Positions 7,010-13,727 of a stretch of 17,301 nt of DNA are shown piece by piece. The position numbers were made by a program, and so were the translations under genes. The stretch comes from Methanolacinia sp964465295. Its GTDB lineage: Archaea; Halobacteriota; Methanomicrobia; Methanomicrobiales; Methanomicrobiaceae. How positions within the stretch are numbered: position 1 is the first letter of the stretch; every line of letters begins with the position of its first letter. Below the pieces are notes generated by a model. The model saw only the letters and a program-made list of their open reading frames with translations, did no database searches and had not been told where the DNA came from. The stretch covers positions 1-17,301 of the forward strand of contig CAYXKC010000030.1 in the NCBI GenBank assembly GCA_964465295.1, written 5' to 3'.

Positions 7010-8032
7010 ATGGAGATCAGGAAGGTTCAGATAACCGGCGGGTCATCGTTTATCGTATCTCTGCCAAAGGAGTGGATCAGGGATTCGAAGATCGGTAAGA
7101 ACGACCCCGTGGGGCTGATTGTCCAGCCGGACGGTTCGCTGACAATTACTCCCCGGATCAACGGTCCGGCAACTGAAAGGATAAAGAGCATCGATTTAAG
7201 TGATATCGAAGATCCTGAACACCTGTACCGCCTTCTTATCGGTGCATATGTAACGGGTTTTAATACAATCCGCCTGAACTCCCCGTCGAGAGTCCCTTCT
7301 TTTGCCCACAAGGCTGTGAGAATGTTTATCCAGTCTTCAATAGGGCAGGAGGTCTCTGAGCAGACAGATCGCCTGATTGTGATAAAGGATCTTTTAAATC
7401 CCGGTGAGATGCCTTTTGATAATGTAATCTCCAGGATGCAGGTTATTGTCCTGGGTATGCTCCGGGATTCGGTTTTTGCCCTGAGATCGCGTGACAGGGA
7501 GCTTGCCGAGGATGTGGTGTCAAGGGATCGTGATGTGAACCGGCTGTACTGGCTTATATCGCGGCAGTATAATCTTTTGTTAAGGAATTCCTCTCTCTCG
7601 CGGGAGATGGGTACGAATGTAGAGATGGCTCTTCATTACCTGCAGGTTGCAAGGGTGATGGAGAGAGCGGGGGATCAGGTGGTAAAGATTGCAGAGAATG
7701 TCCTGACTTTGATGTTCATCTCTATGGAGAGGAAACTGCTTGATATTATACAGTCTCTTTCCATTGAGGCCCTGGAGATCCTTGAATGTTCTGTCCGCTC
7801 TTTCTTTGAGATGGATATGAAGGCGACAAACGAAACCCTGGAAAGAGTCCGGAAATTTAGCGAACGCTGTAACCAGGCCAGCCATGAACTTTTCGATGCC
7901 GGAAGACCTGGCATCGTGCATGTGGGATATATTATCGAGAACCTTAAGCGTGTTGCAGAATATTCTGCCGTTATCTGTGAATCTTCCATCAACTATTATG
8001 TGGTGGTGTCTGAAGTAACAAAAAAAGAATGA
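7010..8032 (+). CDS. PhoU-type regulator with N-terminal AbrB domain
   Basis: A 340-residue cytoplasmic protein joining two domains. Residues 1-45 match the SpoVT/AbrB swapped-hairpin type (RKVQITGGSSFIVSLPKEWI). Residues about 130-335 are helical with the repeated PhoU pattern (MQVIVLGMLRDSV, VARVMERAGDQVVKIAENV, LKRVAEYSAVI). Archaeal proteins of this build are annotated as phosphate uptake regulators and are thought to bind DNA through the AbrB part while sensing phosphate-transport status through the PhoU part. No pst transporter genes are next to it. I chose the ATG at 7010 because the domain begins there and a GGAAGAG site precedes it; an in-frame ATG at 6968 would add 14 non-conserved residues. 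The exact target is unknown. Confidence 0.85.
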   Translation: MEIRKVQITGGSSFIVSLPKEWIRDSKIGKNDPVGLIVQPDGSLTITPRINGPATERIKSIDLSDIEDPEHLYRLLIGAYVTGFNTIRLNSPSRVPSFAHKAVRMFIQSSIGQEVSEQTDRLIVIKDLLNPGEMPFDNVISRMQVIVLGMLRDSVFALRSRDRELAEDVVSRDRDVNRLYWLISRQYNLLLRNSSLSREMGTNVEMALHYLQVARVMERAGDQVVKIAENVLTLMFISMERKLLDIIQSLSIEALEILECSVRSFFEMDMKATNETLERVRKFSERCNQASHELFDAGRPGIVHVGYIIENLKRVAEYSAVICESSINYYVVVSEVTKKE

Positions 8033-8045
8033 ATCAACGTTTTTT

Positions 8046-8085
8046 ACTATATATGTCTATATAATTTATAGAGGCTCTAAATTGA
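8046..8085 (+). promoter_or_regulatory. glnA promoter with palindromic operator candidate
   Basis: TATA-like boxes CTATATATG (about 8047-8055) and CTATATAATTTATAG (8057-8071) precede glnA. Immediately after lies TAGAGGCTCTA (8069-8079), a perfect 5-1-5 palindrome, inside a longer imperfect one (AATTT before, AAATT after). A site between TATA box and start point is where an archaeal repressor would block RNA polymerase recruitment. NrpR is the obvious candidate because its gene follows glnA. The sequence does not match the GGAA-N6-TTCC site known from Methanococcus, so the assignment is inference. Confidence 0.45.
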
Positions 8086-8128
8086 TTTTTGAGTTAACTA
8101 TAAATTTCGCATCGTTCGATTGATCTCT

Positions 8129-9451
8129 ATGAGCGAAGTTGAAAGAATGCTCGAAAAGATTGAATCTGACAGGGTGAAATTCATCCGCCTTCAGTTCTCG
8201 GACATTGAAGGGCAGATTAAGAATGTTGCAATCCCGGTAAGCCAGGCTGAAAAGGCACTTACGCTCGGAATTGGTTTCGACGGCTCTTCAATTGAAGGTT
8301 TTGCACGTATCGAAGAGTCCGATATGGTCTTAAAACCCGATGTGAGTACCTACAATCTCCTTCCCTGGAGGCCGGATAACGCCCGCGTTGCAAGGTTCAT
8401 CTGTGATGTCTATAAACCTGACGGCACCCCGTTTGAGGGAGACCCGAGGTATATCCTGAAAAAGACGCTGGCACGCGCTGCCGGGATGGGTTACGTGTTC
8501 AATACCGGACCTGAGATGGAATTTTTCCTGTTTAAAATGGTCGATGGTGAACCGTCCGTAAAGTTTCAGGATTACGGGGGTTACTTCGACCTTGCGCCTA
8601 CAGATCTTGCAGAGGATGTACGCCGGGATATCATTATCAACCTTATGGAGATGGGTTTTGATATCGAGGCTTCGCATCACGAGGTTGCCGGGAGCCAGCA
8701 TGAGATCGACTTCAAATATGCAGATGCCCTGAAAACAGCAGACAACGTTGTAACTTTCAGGTTCGTGGCAAAGACGATTGCGCTGATAAACGGCCTGCAT
8801 GCCACCTTCATGGCAAAACCTGTTTACGGGATAAACGGCAGCGGAATGCATATCAACTGCTCGCTCTCCAAAGACGGGAAGAATGCATTCTATGATCCTG
8901 ACGAACCGCTCCAGCTCTCAAAGACCACCATGCACTTTATTGCGGGTGTCCTGGGACATGTAAAAGGCATTACACGCGTTGCAAATCCGACTGTGAACTC
9001 GTATAAAAGGCTCGTTCCAGGGTATGAGGCCCCGGTATACATTGCATGGAGCGCTTCAAACAGGACTGCTCTTGTGAGAGTTCCCGCACCAAGAGGCAAC
9101 TCCACCCGTATAGAACTCCGCAGCCCTGATCCCACATGCAATCCCTACCTGACCTTTGCAGCGATTCTTGCTGCCGGTCTTGAAGGTATAGAGAAGGATA
9201 TGGAGCCCCCGGCGGGTTCTAACAGGAATATTTTCGACATGTCCGATGACCAGCGGGTAAGAGAGCATATTGATACTCTGCCAGGAGATCTCTTCACTGC
9301 GAACAGGTACCTCGCTGAAGACGATCTCCTGTGCAGTACGCTTGGAAGCCATGTAGTCTGCGGACTTGGAAAGATTGCAGGGATGGAATGGGATTCTTTC
9401 CGGACAGCCGTTCACCCCTGGGAAGTTGAGAGATACCTCAGCAAATACTAA
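8129..9451 (+). CDS. glnA: Glutamine synthetase, type I (alpha-like)
   Basis: Makes glutamine from glutamate, ammonia and ATP as a cytosolic dodecamer; the entry step of ammonium assimilation. The product has 440 residues. Motifs in order are the beta-grasp loop GFDGSSIEGF (49-58), metal-binding GPEMEFF (127-133), HHEVAGSQHEIDF (183-195), NGSGMHINCS (236-245), the glutamate-binding NPTVNSYKRLVPGYEAP and the RIELRSPD ATP/substrate region. The Tyr adenylylated in bacterial beta-type enzymes is absent: NIFDMSDD has Phe369 there. Control is therefore likely transcriptional (NrpR) and by effectors or GlnK rather than by adenylylation. The ATG at 8129 gives the natural N-terminus; the TTG at 8120 is an unlikely alternative. 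A palindrome sits in its promoter and an NrpR gene follows. Confidence 0.96.
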   Translation: MSEVERMLEKIESDRVKFIRLQFSDIEGQIKNVAIPVSQAEKALTLGIGFDGSSIEGFARIEESDMVLKPDVSTYNLLPWRPDNARVARFICDVYKPDGTPFEGDPRYILKKTLARAAGMGYVFNTGPEMEFFLFKMVDGEPSVKFQDYGGYFDLAPTDLAEDVRRDIIINLMEMGFDIEASHHEVAGSQHEIDFKYADALKTADNVVTFRFVAKTIALINGLHATFMAKPVYGINGSGMHINCSLSKDGKNAFYDPDEPLQLSKTTMHFIAGVLGHVKGITRVANPTVNSYKRLVPGYEAPVYIAWSASNRTALVRVPAPRGNSTRIELRSPDPTCNPYLTFAAILAAGLEGIEKDMEPPAGSNRNIFDMSDDQRVREHIDTLPGDLFTANRYLAEDDLLCSTLGSHVVCGLGKIAGMEWDSFRTAVHPWEVERYLSKY

Positions 9452-9496
9452 TTATCTTTTTTTAAGTGACTTCTGCCAATCAAAGTGGTTAAGTGC

Positions 9497-9550
9497 TATT
9501 ATAATCTATAATTCCTGTATAGAAATTCTGGTCCTGATACTTATACTATA
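9497..9550 (+). promoter_or_regulatory. nrpR promoter region with inverted repeat
   Basis: The glnA-nrpR spacer (9452-9589) opens with a T-run (9457-9463) that may end glnA transcription. It then holds CTATA-ATTCCTG-TATAG at 9506-9522, an inverted repeat of the same CTATA...TATAG form as in front of glnA. TTATACTATAA (about 9540-9550) is a usable TATA box. The repeat may be an autoregulatory site, but these strings are A/T-rich and could be chance. Confidence 0.3.
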
Positions 9551-9589
9551 ACGGGCCTGAAGGGAAAAAACAGGAGACTGCCTGCTTTT

Positions 9590-10537
9590 ATGAGTTTTAT
9601 AAGATCGGAACGGAAATGTATTGAGATCTTAAGAATATTGAGAGATCGACAGGAGCCTGTCGGTGCCAAGAGGCTCTCTGAGCTTATGAGCGAGAGAGGT
9701 TTTGTCCTGACGGATCGTGCCGTCCAGTATTACCTGAGTTATCTCGATGAGATGGGTTTTACAAAGAAGATTGGAAACCGGGGGCGTCTTCTTACAGCGA
9801 AAGGGATATCAGAGACAGAAAGAGCCCTTGTCGACGAGAGAGCAGGGTTCATTATCTCACGTCTGGAGAGGCTGGCGTATAAAAGCGATTTCAACCCGGA
9901 GACGGGAAAGGGGGATGTCGGTTACAATCTTTCCATTGTACCGGATGATCAGGCAGAGGGAGTCTCCGGGGCCTTTGAAGAGGTGATTAATGCCGGTTAC
10001 AGTTTTTTTTCAGGCTATAAGGTAATAGACTCCGATCCCCGAATCCCCCCGGGTCATGTTGGATTCCTTACCGTATGCAGTATTACTATGGACGGGGTGC
10101 TGCAGAAGATGGGGGTCCCTGTAAGGATGGCATACGGCGGAGTTATAGATATTAAAGACGGGGTCCCGGCCGGTTTTTCCAATCTCATCGGGTACAGGGG
10201 GACGACCATCGATCCGCTCTCCCTCTTCATCAGTTCACGCAATACATCCATCGGGAGAACGTGCAGGGAGAAGACAGGATCAGTTCTCGCAAATGTACGC
10301 CAGGTCCCGGAAGGTGCCGCCGGTATAGTCTCAGAAGGAGCAGGTCTGATGCGTGAATGTGGTTTCCTTTTTCCCGTCGATACGGGAAGAGGTGTATTGA
10401 ATACGCCTGTTGAATCCTGCAGGCTCTCGCTTGTGGCATACAGCGGGATGAACCTGATTGGAAATGCGGTCGAGAAGGGTTTCACTCTCAAAAATGAGAT
10501 CGGGGCGGGGAATATGCCCTTTAGTTCTTTCCTTTAA
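9590..10537 (+). CDS. nrpRI: Nitrogen repressor NrpR, winged-helix plus one NrpR core (NrpRI type)
   Basis: A 315-residue transcriptional repressor of nitrogen-assimilation genes. Residues about 8-72 form a winged helix-turn-helix (ILRILRDRQEPVGAKRLSELM, then TDRAVQYYLSYLDEMGF and RGRLLTAKG). Residues about 110-315 are a single NrpR core (GYNLSIV, PPGHVGFLTVCS, YRGTTIDPLSLFIS). Methanococcus NrpR carries two such cores on one chain and releases DNA when 2-oxoglutarate accumulates. Here the second core is a separate gene, as in Methanosarcina NrpRI/NrpRII. An AGGAG site at about 9572 lies somewhat far (13 bases) from the ATG. It sits just downstream of glnA, its likely target, and its stop is 2 bases from that of the opposing second NrpR gene. 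Confidence 0.9.
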   Translation: MSFIRSERKCIEILRILRDRQEPVGAKRLSELMSERGFVLTDRAVQYYLSYLDEMGFTKKIGNRGRLLTAKGISETERALVDERAGFIISRLERLAYKSDFNPETGKGDVGYNLSIVPDDQAEGVSGAFEEVINAGYSFFSGYKVIDSDPRIPPGHVGFLTVCSITMDGVLQKMGVPVRMAYGGVIDIKDGVPAGFSNLIGYRGTTIDPLSLFISSRNTSIGRTCREKTGSVLANVRQVPEGAAGIVSEGAGLMRECGFLFPVDTGRGVLNTPVESCRLSLVAYSGMNLIGNAVEKGFTLKNEIGAGNMPFSSFL

Positions 10538-10539
10538 TA

Positions 10540-11295
10540 TTAATAGTCATGAAGGTAGCCAATACGGGATATATCGATGAGACCTTTCATCGAATTGATC
10601 TCGATCCATCTTCCTGTTTCCATAATCGCAGCGGCGGGATTGGTGCCCCCGACCATTGCAATTCCTGTATAGTTTGGAGTGACAGGCATTCCAAGGACCG
10701 GTATATTTGGGACTCCGACTTCCAGGACTCCTGAAAAACCCGCTTCATTCATTTCGTCCAGGATTTCGAATATGCCTGGTTCGGCCTCCATGTGGCATTC
10801 CCTGAGATTTGCAGTTATAGTTCCGTTCCCCTTATGTGCCACCCCAAGGACGGATGTAGATCCGTAAGATATCATAACAGAGATTGGATCTATTGTTGTG
10901 TATTCGTATCTTATCATCGCCGTAAATCTCCGTGGGATCATGTCCTTCACCTCTACCAGGCCTCCGCCAATGGGGTTGAGGGGAATACCTTTTTTATACA
11001 GGAGTGCATCGAAAGTAAGACTGCAGATAGTTATTATGCCGGTATGGCCCCGGGGGATCTCGAATTCCCCGAATATGCTGCCTTCAGCTGCAAAACTGAC
11101 TCTCTCCCCAAGGCAGAGGCCTGCATGATATGTTTCATTGAATATATCTATTGCATGTTCCAGGTCCTCCGATTTAATCAGTGAGATATTGTATATCACC
11201 GATCCGGAATTTTCCGCCGGGTCATATGTCACTTTTAATGCATCTTCTTCTATTCGGTTGCTGATAAATTTCAGTTTTCTGGCAATCGGACTCAT
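10540..11295 (-). CDS. nrpRII: NrpR core protein without DNA-binding domain (NrpRII type)
   Basis: This 251-residue protein is similar throughout to the core of the neighbouring NrpR (IPRGHTGIITICSLTFDALLYKKGIPL, YEYTTIDPISVMISYGSTSVLG, GTITANLRE). It lacks any helix-turn-helix: the core begins within about 50 residues. It presumably pairs with NrpRI to form the complete 2-oxoglutarate-sensing repressor. The gene is transcribed toward nrpRI with only two bases between stops, so the two messages must overlap at their 3' ends if each runs past its stop. The start ATG at 11295 has no evident Shine-Dalgarno. The upstream region contains the 8-bp palindrome CGGATCCG (11379-11386) next to a TATA-like string. 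A role as corepressor is inferred from Methanosarcina. Confidence 0.88.
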   Translation of the reverse strand: MSPIARKLKFISNRIEEDALKVTYDPAENSGSVIYNISLIKSEDLEHAIDIFNETYHAGLCLGERVSFAAEGSIFGEFEIPRGHTGIITICSLTFDALLYKKGIPLNPIGGGLVEVKDMIPRRFTAMIRYEYTTIDPISVMISYGSTSVLGVAHKGNGTITANLRECHMEAEPGIFEILDEMNEAGFSGVLEVGVPNIPVLGMPVTPNYTGIAMVGGTNPAAAIMETGRWIEINSMKGLIDISRIGYLHDY

Positions 11296-11508
11296 TGTGA
11301 TATATTTGTAATTATTCTTATGAAGAGAAAAAAAGGTATGTGTTTTTCTTCCATTGAAATTTTTTAAGGGTTATTATACGGATCCGGTAGTCTGTGAATA
11401 TGAATATATTTAACCTGTATACTGTCTAATTCCTGATAACGGCACTTTTATATCACAGATGCCGTAATTATTCAACAGTAAATGAAAAGATAATGGATTG
11501 TGAATGTG
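11296..11508. promoter_or_regulatory. Divergent control region between nrpRII and the DUF169 gene
   Basis: This spacer of about 210 bases serves two outward genes. Toward DUF169, TTTTATATC (11446-11454) is a good TATA box. It is flanked by the arms ATAACGGCA (11436-11444) and TGCCGTAAT (11460-11468), which match as an inverted repeat at 8 of 9 positions. That is the layout of an operator that occludes TBP. Toward nrpRII there is CGGATCCG (11379-11386) and a GTATAATAA string. Confidence 0.5.
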
Positions 11509-12237
11509 ATGAAAGAGATTAGAGATGAAATAGATTATGCAGGGATATCCGGAAAGATTGTTGATCTTTTAAACCTGCCCCAGTCTCCTGTTGCACTGAA
11601 ATTTGCAAAAACACCAGAAGGAATACCTGAGGGAATCCCTGAAATCGGCGAATCGATGAGGCATTGCGGAATGGTTTCACTTGCTGCAAGGGAAGGGAAA
11701 ATATTCTATGCCACGGCCGAAAAACACCAGTGTATGGGCGGTGCCTGGGCACTCGGTTTAAAGGAGCTTTCTGAATCCCTTAAGTCCGGGGAGTTCTATT
11801 ACAAACTCGGAAAATTCAATTCCTGGGCTGCATGCATGCGGACGATAAGCAAAATACCGCACGTAGAGGCCCCGGGCGGGAGCGATAAGCCCGTAACCTA
11901 TGCAACCGTATATGCACCCCTTGAAAAGACTCCGTTCGATCCGAATGTTGTCTTGATCATCGCAAAGCCGATCTCGATGCTGAAGCTTGCGCAGGCGTGC
12001 GTTTACAAGTCCGGCGGGAGATTATACTCCGAGTTTGCAGGTATCCAGTCGGTATGTGCCGACACCGGCGCATACCCGTACCTGACAGGGAAAGCGAACT
12101 TTTCACTGGGCTGCGATGGTTCGAGAAAGTTTTCGGGAATCGACGATGAGTATATGGTAATGGGGATTCCGGCAGAGATGCTGCAGGAGGTTGCAGATGC
12201 TCTTCCGGTAGTCGTGGGTGCTCCCGGTTCGAAGTAA
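11509..12237 (+). CDS. DUF169 family protein, unknown function
   Basis: A 242-residue soluble protein of the DUF169 family, widespread in methanogens and anaerobes and without an established function that I know of. Conserved-looking features are a cysteine-rich set (RHCGMV, KHQCMGGAWALG, WAACMRT, LAQACVYKSGG, QSVCADT, FSLGCDGSRK) and Gly-rich turns near the C-terminus (DDEYMVMGIP), consistent with cofactor or metal binding. A small internal duplication, GIPEGIPE, occurs near residue 40. The start is uncertain: GTG at 11500, GTG at 11506 and ATG at 11509 are in one frame; I prefer the ATG. The promoter has an inverted repeat around its TATA box. A two-helix membrane protein follows 5 bases downstream and is probably co-transcribed, hinting at a membrane redox role, which is inference only. 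Confidence 0.85.
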   Translation: MKEIRDEIDYAGISGKIVDLLNLPQSPVALKFAKTPEGIPEGIPEIGESMRHCGMVSLAAREGKIFYATAEKHQCMGGAWALGLKELSESLKSGEFYYKLGKFNSWAACMRTISKIPHVEAPGGSDKPVTYATVYAPLEKTPFDPNVVLIIAKPISMLKLAQACVYKSGGRLYSEFAGIQSVCADTGAYPYLTGKANFSLGCDGSRKFSGIDDEYMVMGIPAEMLQEVADALPVVVGAPGSK

Positions 12238-12242
12238 TTCAT

Positions 12243-12521
12243 ATGAAGAAGATACAGTCCCTGGCACTGGTGGATCTGCTGGCGCTTATAACACTTGTCG
12301 TCATGGCCGGCTCGGGACTGGTGTTATACCTTTTCTGGCCGACAGGCAGCGGGGGACAGGGAAAAAATCTTCTTTATATCAGTGATTTTTTTGGGCTCAC
12401 TCACCAGCAGTGGGTTACTGTCCACGACTTGTCGGCCCTTATTTTCGTGATTTTAATGGCGGTTCATCTTGCGATGCACTACCGTTTTATGAGAAACATT
12501 TTAAGAAACCTGAAGAAATAG
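12243..12521 (+). CDS. Small two-helix membrane protein, DUF4405 / cytochrome b-like
   Basis: A 92-residue integral membrane protein. Helix 1 spans about 7-31 (VDLLALITLVVMAGSGLVLY) and helix 2 about 59-83 (VHDLSALIFVILMAVHLAMHY). Helix 2 carries His61 and His75 as H-x13-H, the spacing that binds two haems in b-type cytochromes, with extra His54 and His79. This resembles the DUF4405 family, whose members look like cytochrome b halves. A haem role would need partner histidines from a second copy or another subunit, since helix 1 has none. The gene follows the DUF169 gene by 5 bases. Methanomicrobiales are usually described as lacking cytochromes, so the histidines could bind something else. 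Family confidence is moderate. Confidence 0.75.
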   Translation: MKKIQSLALVDLLALITLVVMAGSGLVLYLFWPTGSGGQGKNLLYISDFFGLTHQQWVTVHDLSALIFVILMAVHLAMHYRFMRNILRNLKK

Positions 12522-12584
12522 TATTTTTAAATATGCTGTTTTATGTTAAAATTTGAAAAGAATAAAATAATTAATTTTTCAGTT

Positions 12585-12705
12585 TCGGGCATAAGACCTG
12601 CTTATCTTCATTGTGCTGGTTTCTGAGCGGAAGCGAAGAAACTTGCGCCCGGGTTGCCCCGAAGGGGCTTATACCCAAAACTAAAAGAAACTTATACCGG
12701 GCTCT
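12585..12705. ncRNA. GC-rich foldable intergenic segment, candidate structured RNA or 3' UTR
   Basis: Within an A/T-rich spacer lies a GC-rich segment with nested pairing. Hairpin A: GTTTCT (12619-12624) pairs with AGAAAC (12637-12642), enclosing GA-GC-GGAA-GC-GA, that is, a tandem G-A step and a GNRA loop if read on the plus strand. Hairpin B: GCCCC-GAA-GGGGC (12656-12668), with outer GGGT/ACCC support. A closing helix GCCCGG (12647-12652) with CCGGGC (12697-12702) encloses hairpin B. AGAAACTT recurs at 12637 and 12686. The segment lies between two converging genes, so it may be a 3' UTR, terminator or independent RNA. No known RNA family was recognised. Confidence 0.4.
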
Positions 12706-12706
12706 C

Positions 12707-13723
12707 TCACTTTCTCACCGACTTCTTCTCCGCAAGCCTCTCTATAGGGATTGGGTCGTATTCATTCGTGAATACAAGTTTCCCGTTCCTGACTGCAGAG
12801 TCTACAAATCCGAGGCCTTCTTTGTTTCTGATGATAATTGTCGTCAGGCCCTCTCCGCTTCCGACAGATCCTGCAGAGATGTCGGAATCAACGGCAGTGA
12901 AATCCGTACAGTGCAGGCATCCGTGTCTTATGCAGTCTTCCAGATCTTTTAGGGATATTGATTCGGTTGTACCGTCGTTCAGCCTTATATCAAGACTGCC
13001 TTTTACATCAAGATCTCTGATATTCCACGATTCAATATTGAGTTCCGACCTGAGTTTACCTCCAACCAGTTTCCCGTAATCGAATGTCTCGGTGCAGAAG
13101 AGTCCGATTATCAGCCTTATTGCATTTCCGAACGGTTTTATGAGATCATTTTCACTCTCTTTCATCCTTCTTAAGGCCTGTGCTGAACAGGGTGTTGCAA
13201 CAACTGCAATTCTGTTGTATTTTTTTGTTACAACAGCCTCTTTCAGTGCGGCAAGTGTCGGGACCCACCAGTTGTAGCGGCTGCCGGCAGTTGCTATTAT
13301 TGCTTCTTTGGCTGTGATAAGAACCGAGAAAGGCTCATGGGTCCACCGGTCTTCAGATACTGTAACGACGGCGTCGATAAGGTTATCATCAAAAGCGTTT
13401 GCAAGAATTGCAGTGACTGCACCGCCGCTCTGTCTTCCCGGAACTTCAAAGGCCGATCTTGCAGAGCCGATTCTGATGTATTCGCCCGGCATTCTTTTTA
13501 CTGATGCTGCTTCTTCGGTACGGGGGCAGACCGAATAGCATGCTCCGCATTTTACGTGATCCATAATATCTTTGCAGTAGCCGGTATTTTTCGGATTGTC
13601 GGAGTCTTCTCCTTTCCTGAATATAATGGCGTTCGCCGGGCAGACTGCGACACATGCCCCGCACCCGGAGCATATTCCCATATCCCAGACCTCTCTCTTC
13701 AAATCCTCGTAATTTCTTCCCAT
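12707..13723 (-). CDS. FrhB-type F420-binding iron-sulfur flavoprotein subunit, glutamate synthase-linked
   Basis: A 338-residue homologue of the F420-oxidising subunit family (FrhB/FpoF/FdhB). The N-terminus carries a ferredoxin motif C18-x2-C-x2-C-x3-C28 (CSGCGACVAVCP) and a second Cys set (C50, C59, C62, C66: KCGACYSVCP). The body has the family core (SGGAVTAILANAF, VVATPCSAQALRR, IIGLFCTETF) and the closing CLHCTDFTAVDSDISAG motif. FrhB proteins pass electrons between F420H2 and iron-sulfur clusters through FAD. As the last gene of the glutamate synthase operon it probably makes that enzyme F420H2-dependent (inference). I chose the ATG at 13723: GGAGTGA overlapping the upstream stop is its ribosome site, and only 4 bases separate the genes. 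The longer frame to 13777 adds non-conserved residues. Confidence 0.88.
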   Translation of the reverse strand: MGRNYEDLKREVWDMGICSGCGACVAVCPANAIIFRKGEDSDNPKNTGYCKDIMDHVKCGACYSVCPRTEEAASVKRMPGEYIRIGSARSAFEVPGRQSGGAVTAILANAFDDNLIDAVVTVSEDRWTHEPFSVLITAKEAIIATAGSRYNWWVPTLAALKEAVVTKKYNRIAVVATPCSAQALRRMKESENDLIKPFGNAIRLIIGLFCTETFDYGKLVGGKLRSELNIESWNIRDLDVKGSLDIRLNDGTTESISLKDLEDCIRHGCLHCTDFTAVDSDISAGSVGSGEGLTTIIIRNKEGLGFVDSAVRNGKLVFTNEYDPIPIERLAEKKSVRK

Positions 13724-13727
13724 AATC

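Noticed and set aside
8033..8128. Methanococcus-type NrpR operator GGAA-N6-TTCC upstream of glnA
   Set aside because: No such match occurs; only the different palindrome at 8069-8079 is present.
12600..12705. tRNA or C/D-box RNA in the GC-rich spacer
   Set aside because: No T-loop GTTCRANNC, acceptor stem or RUGAUGA/CUGA boxes were found.
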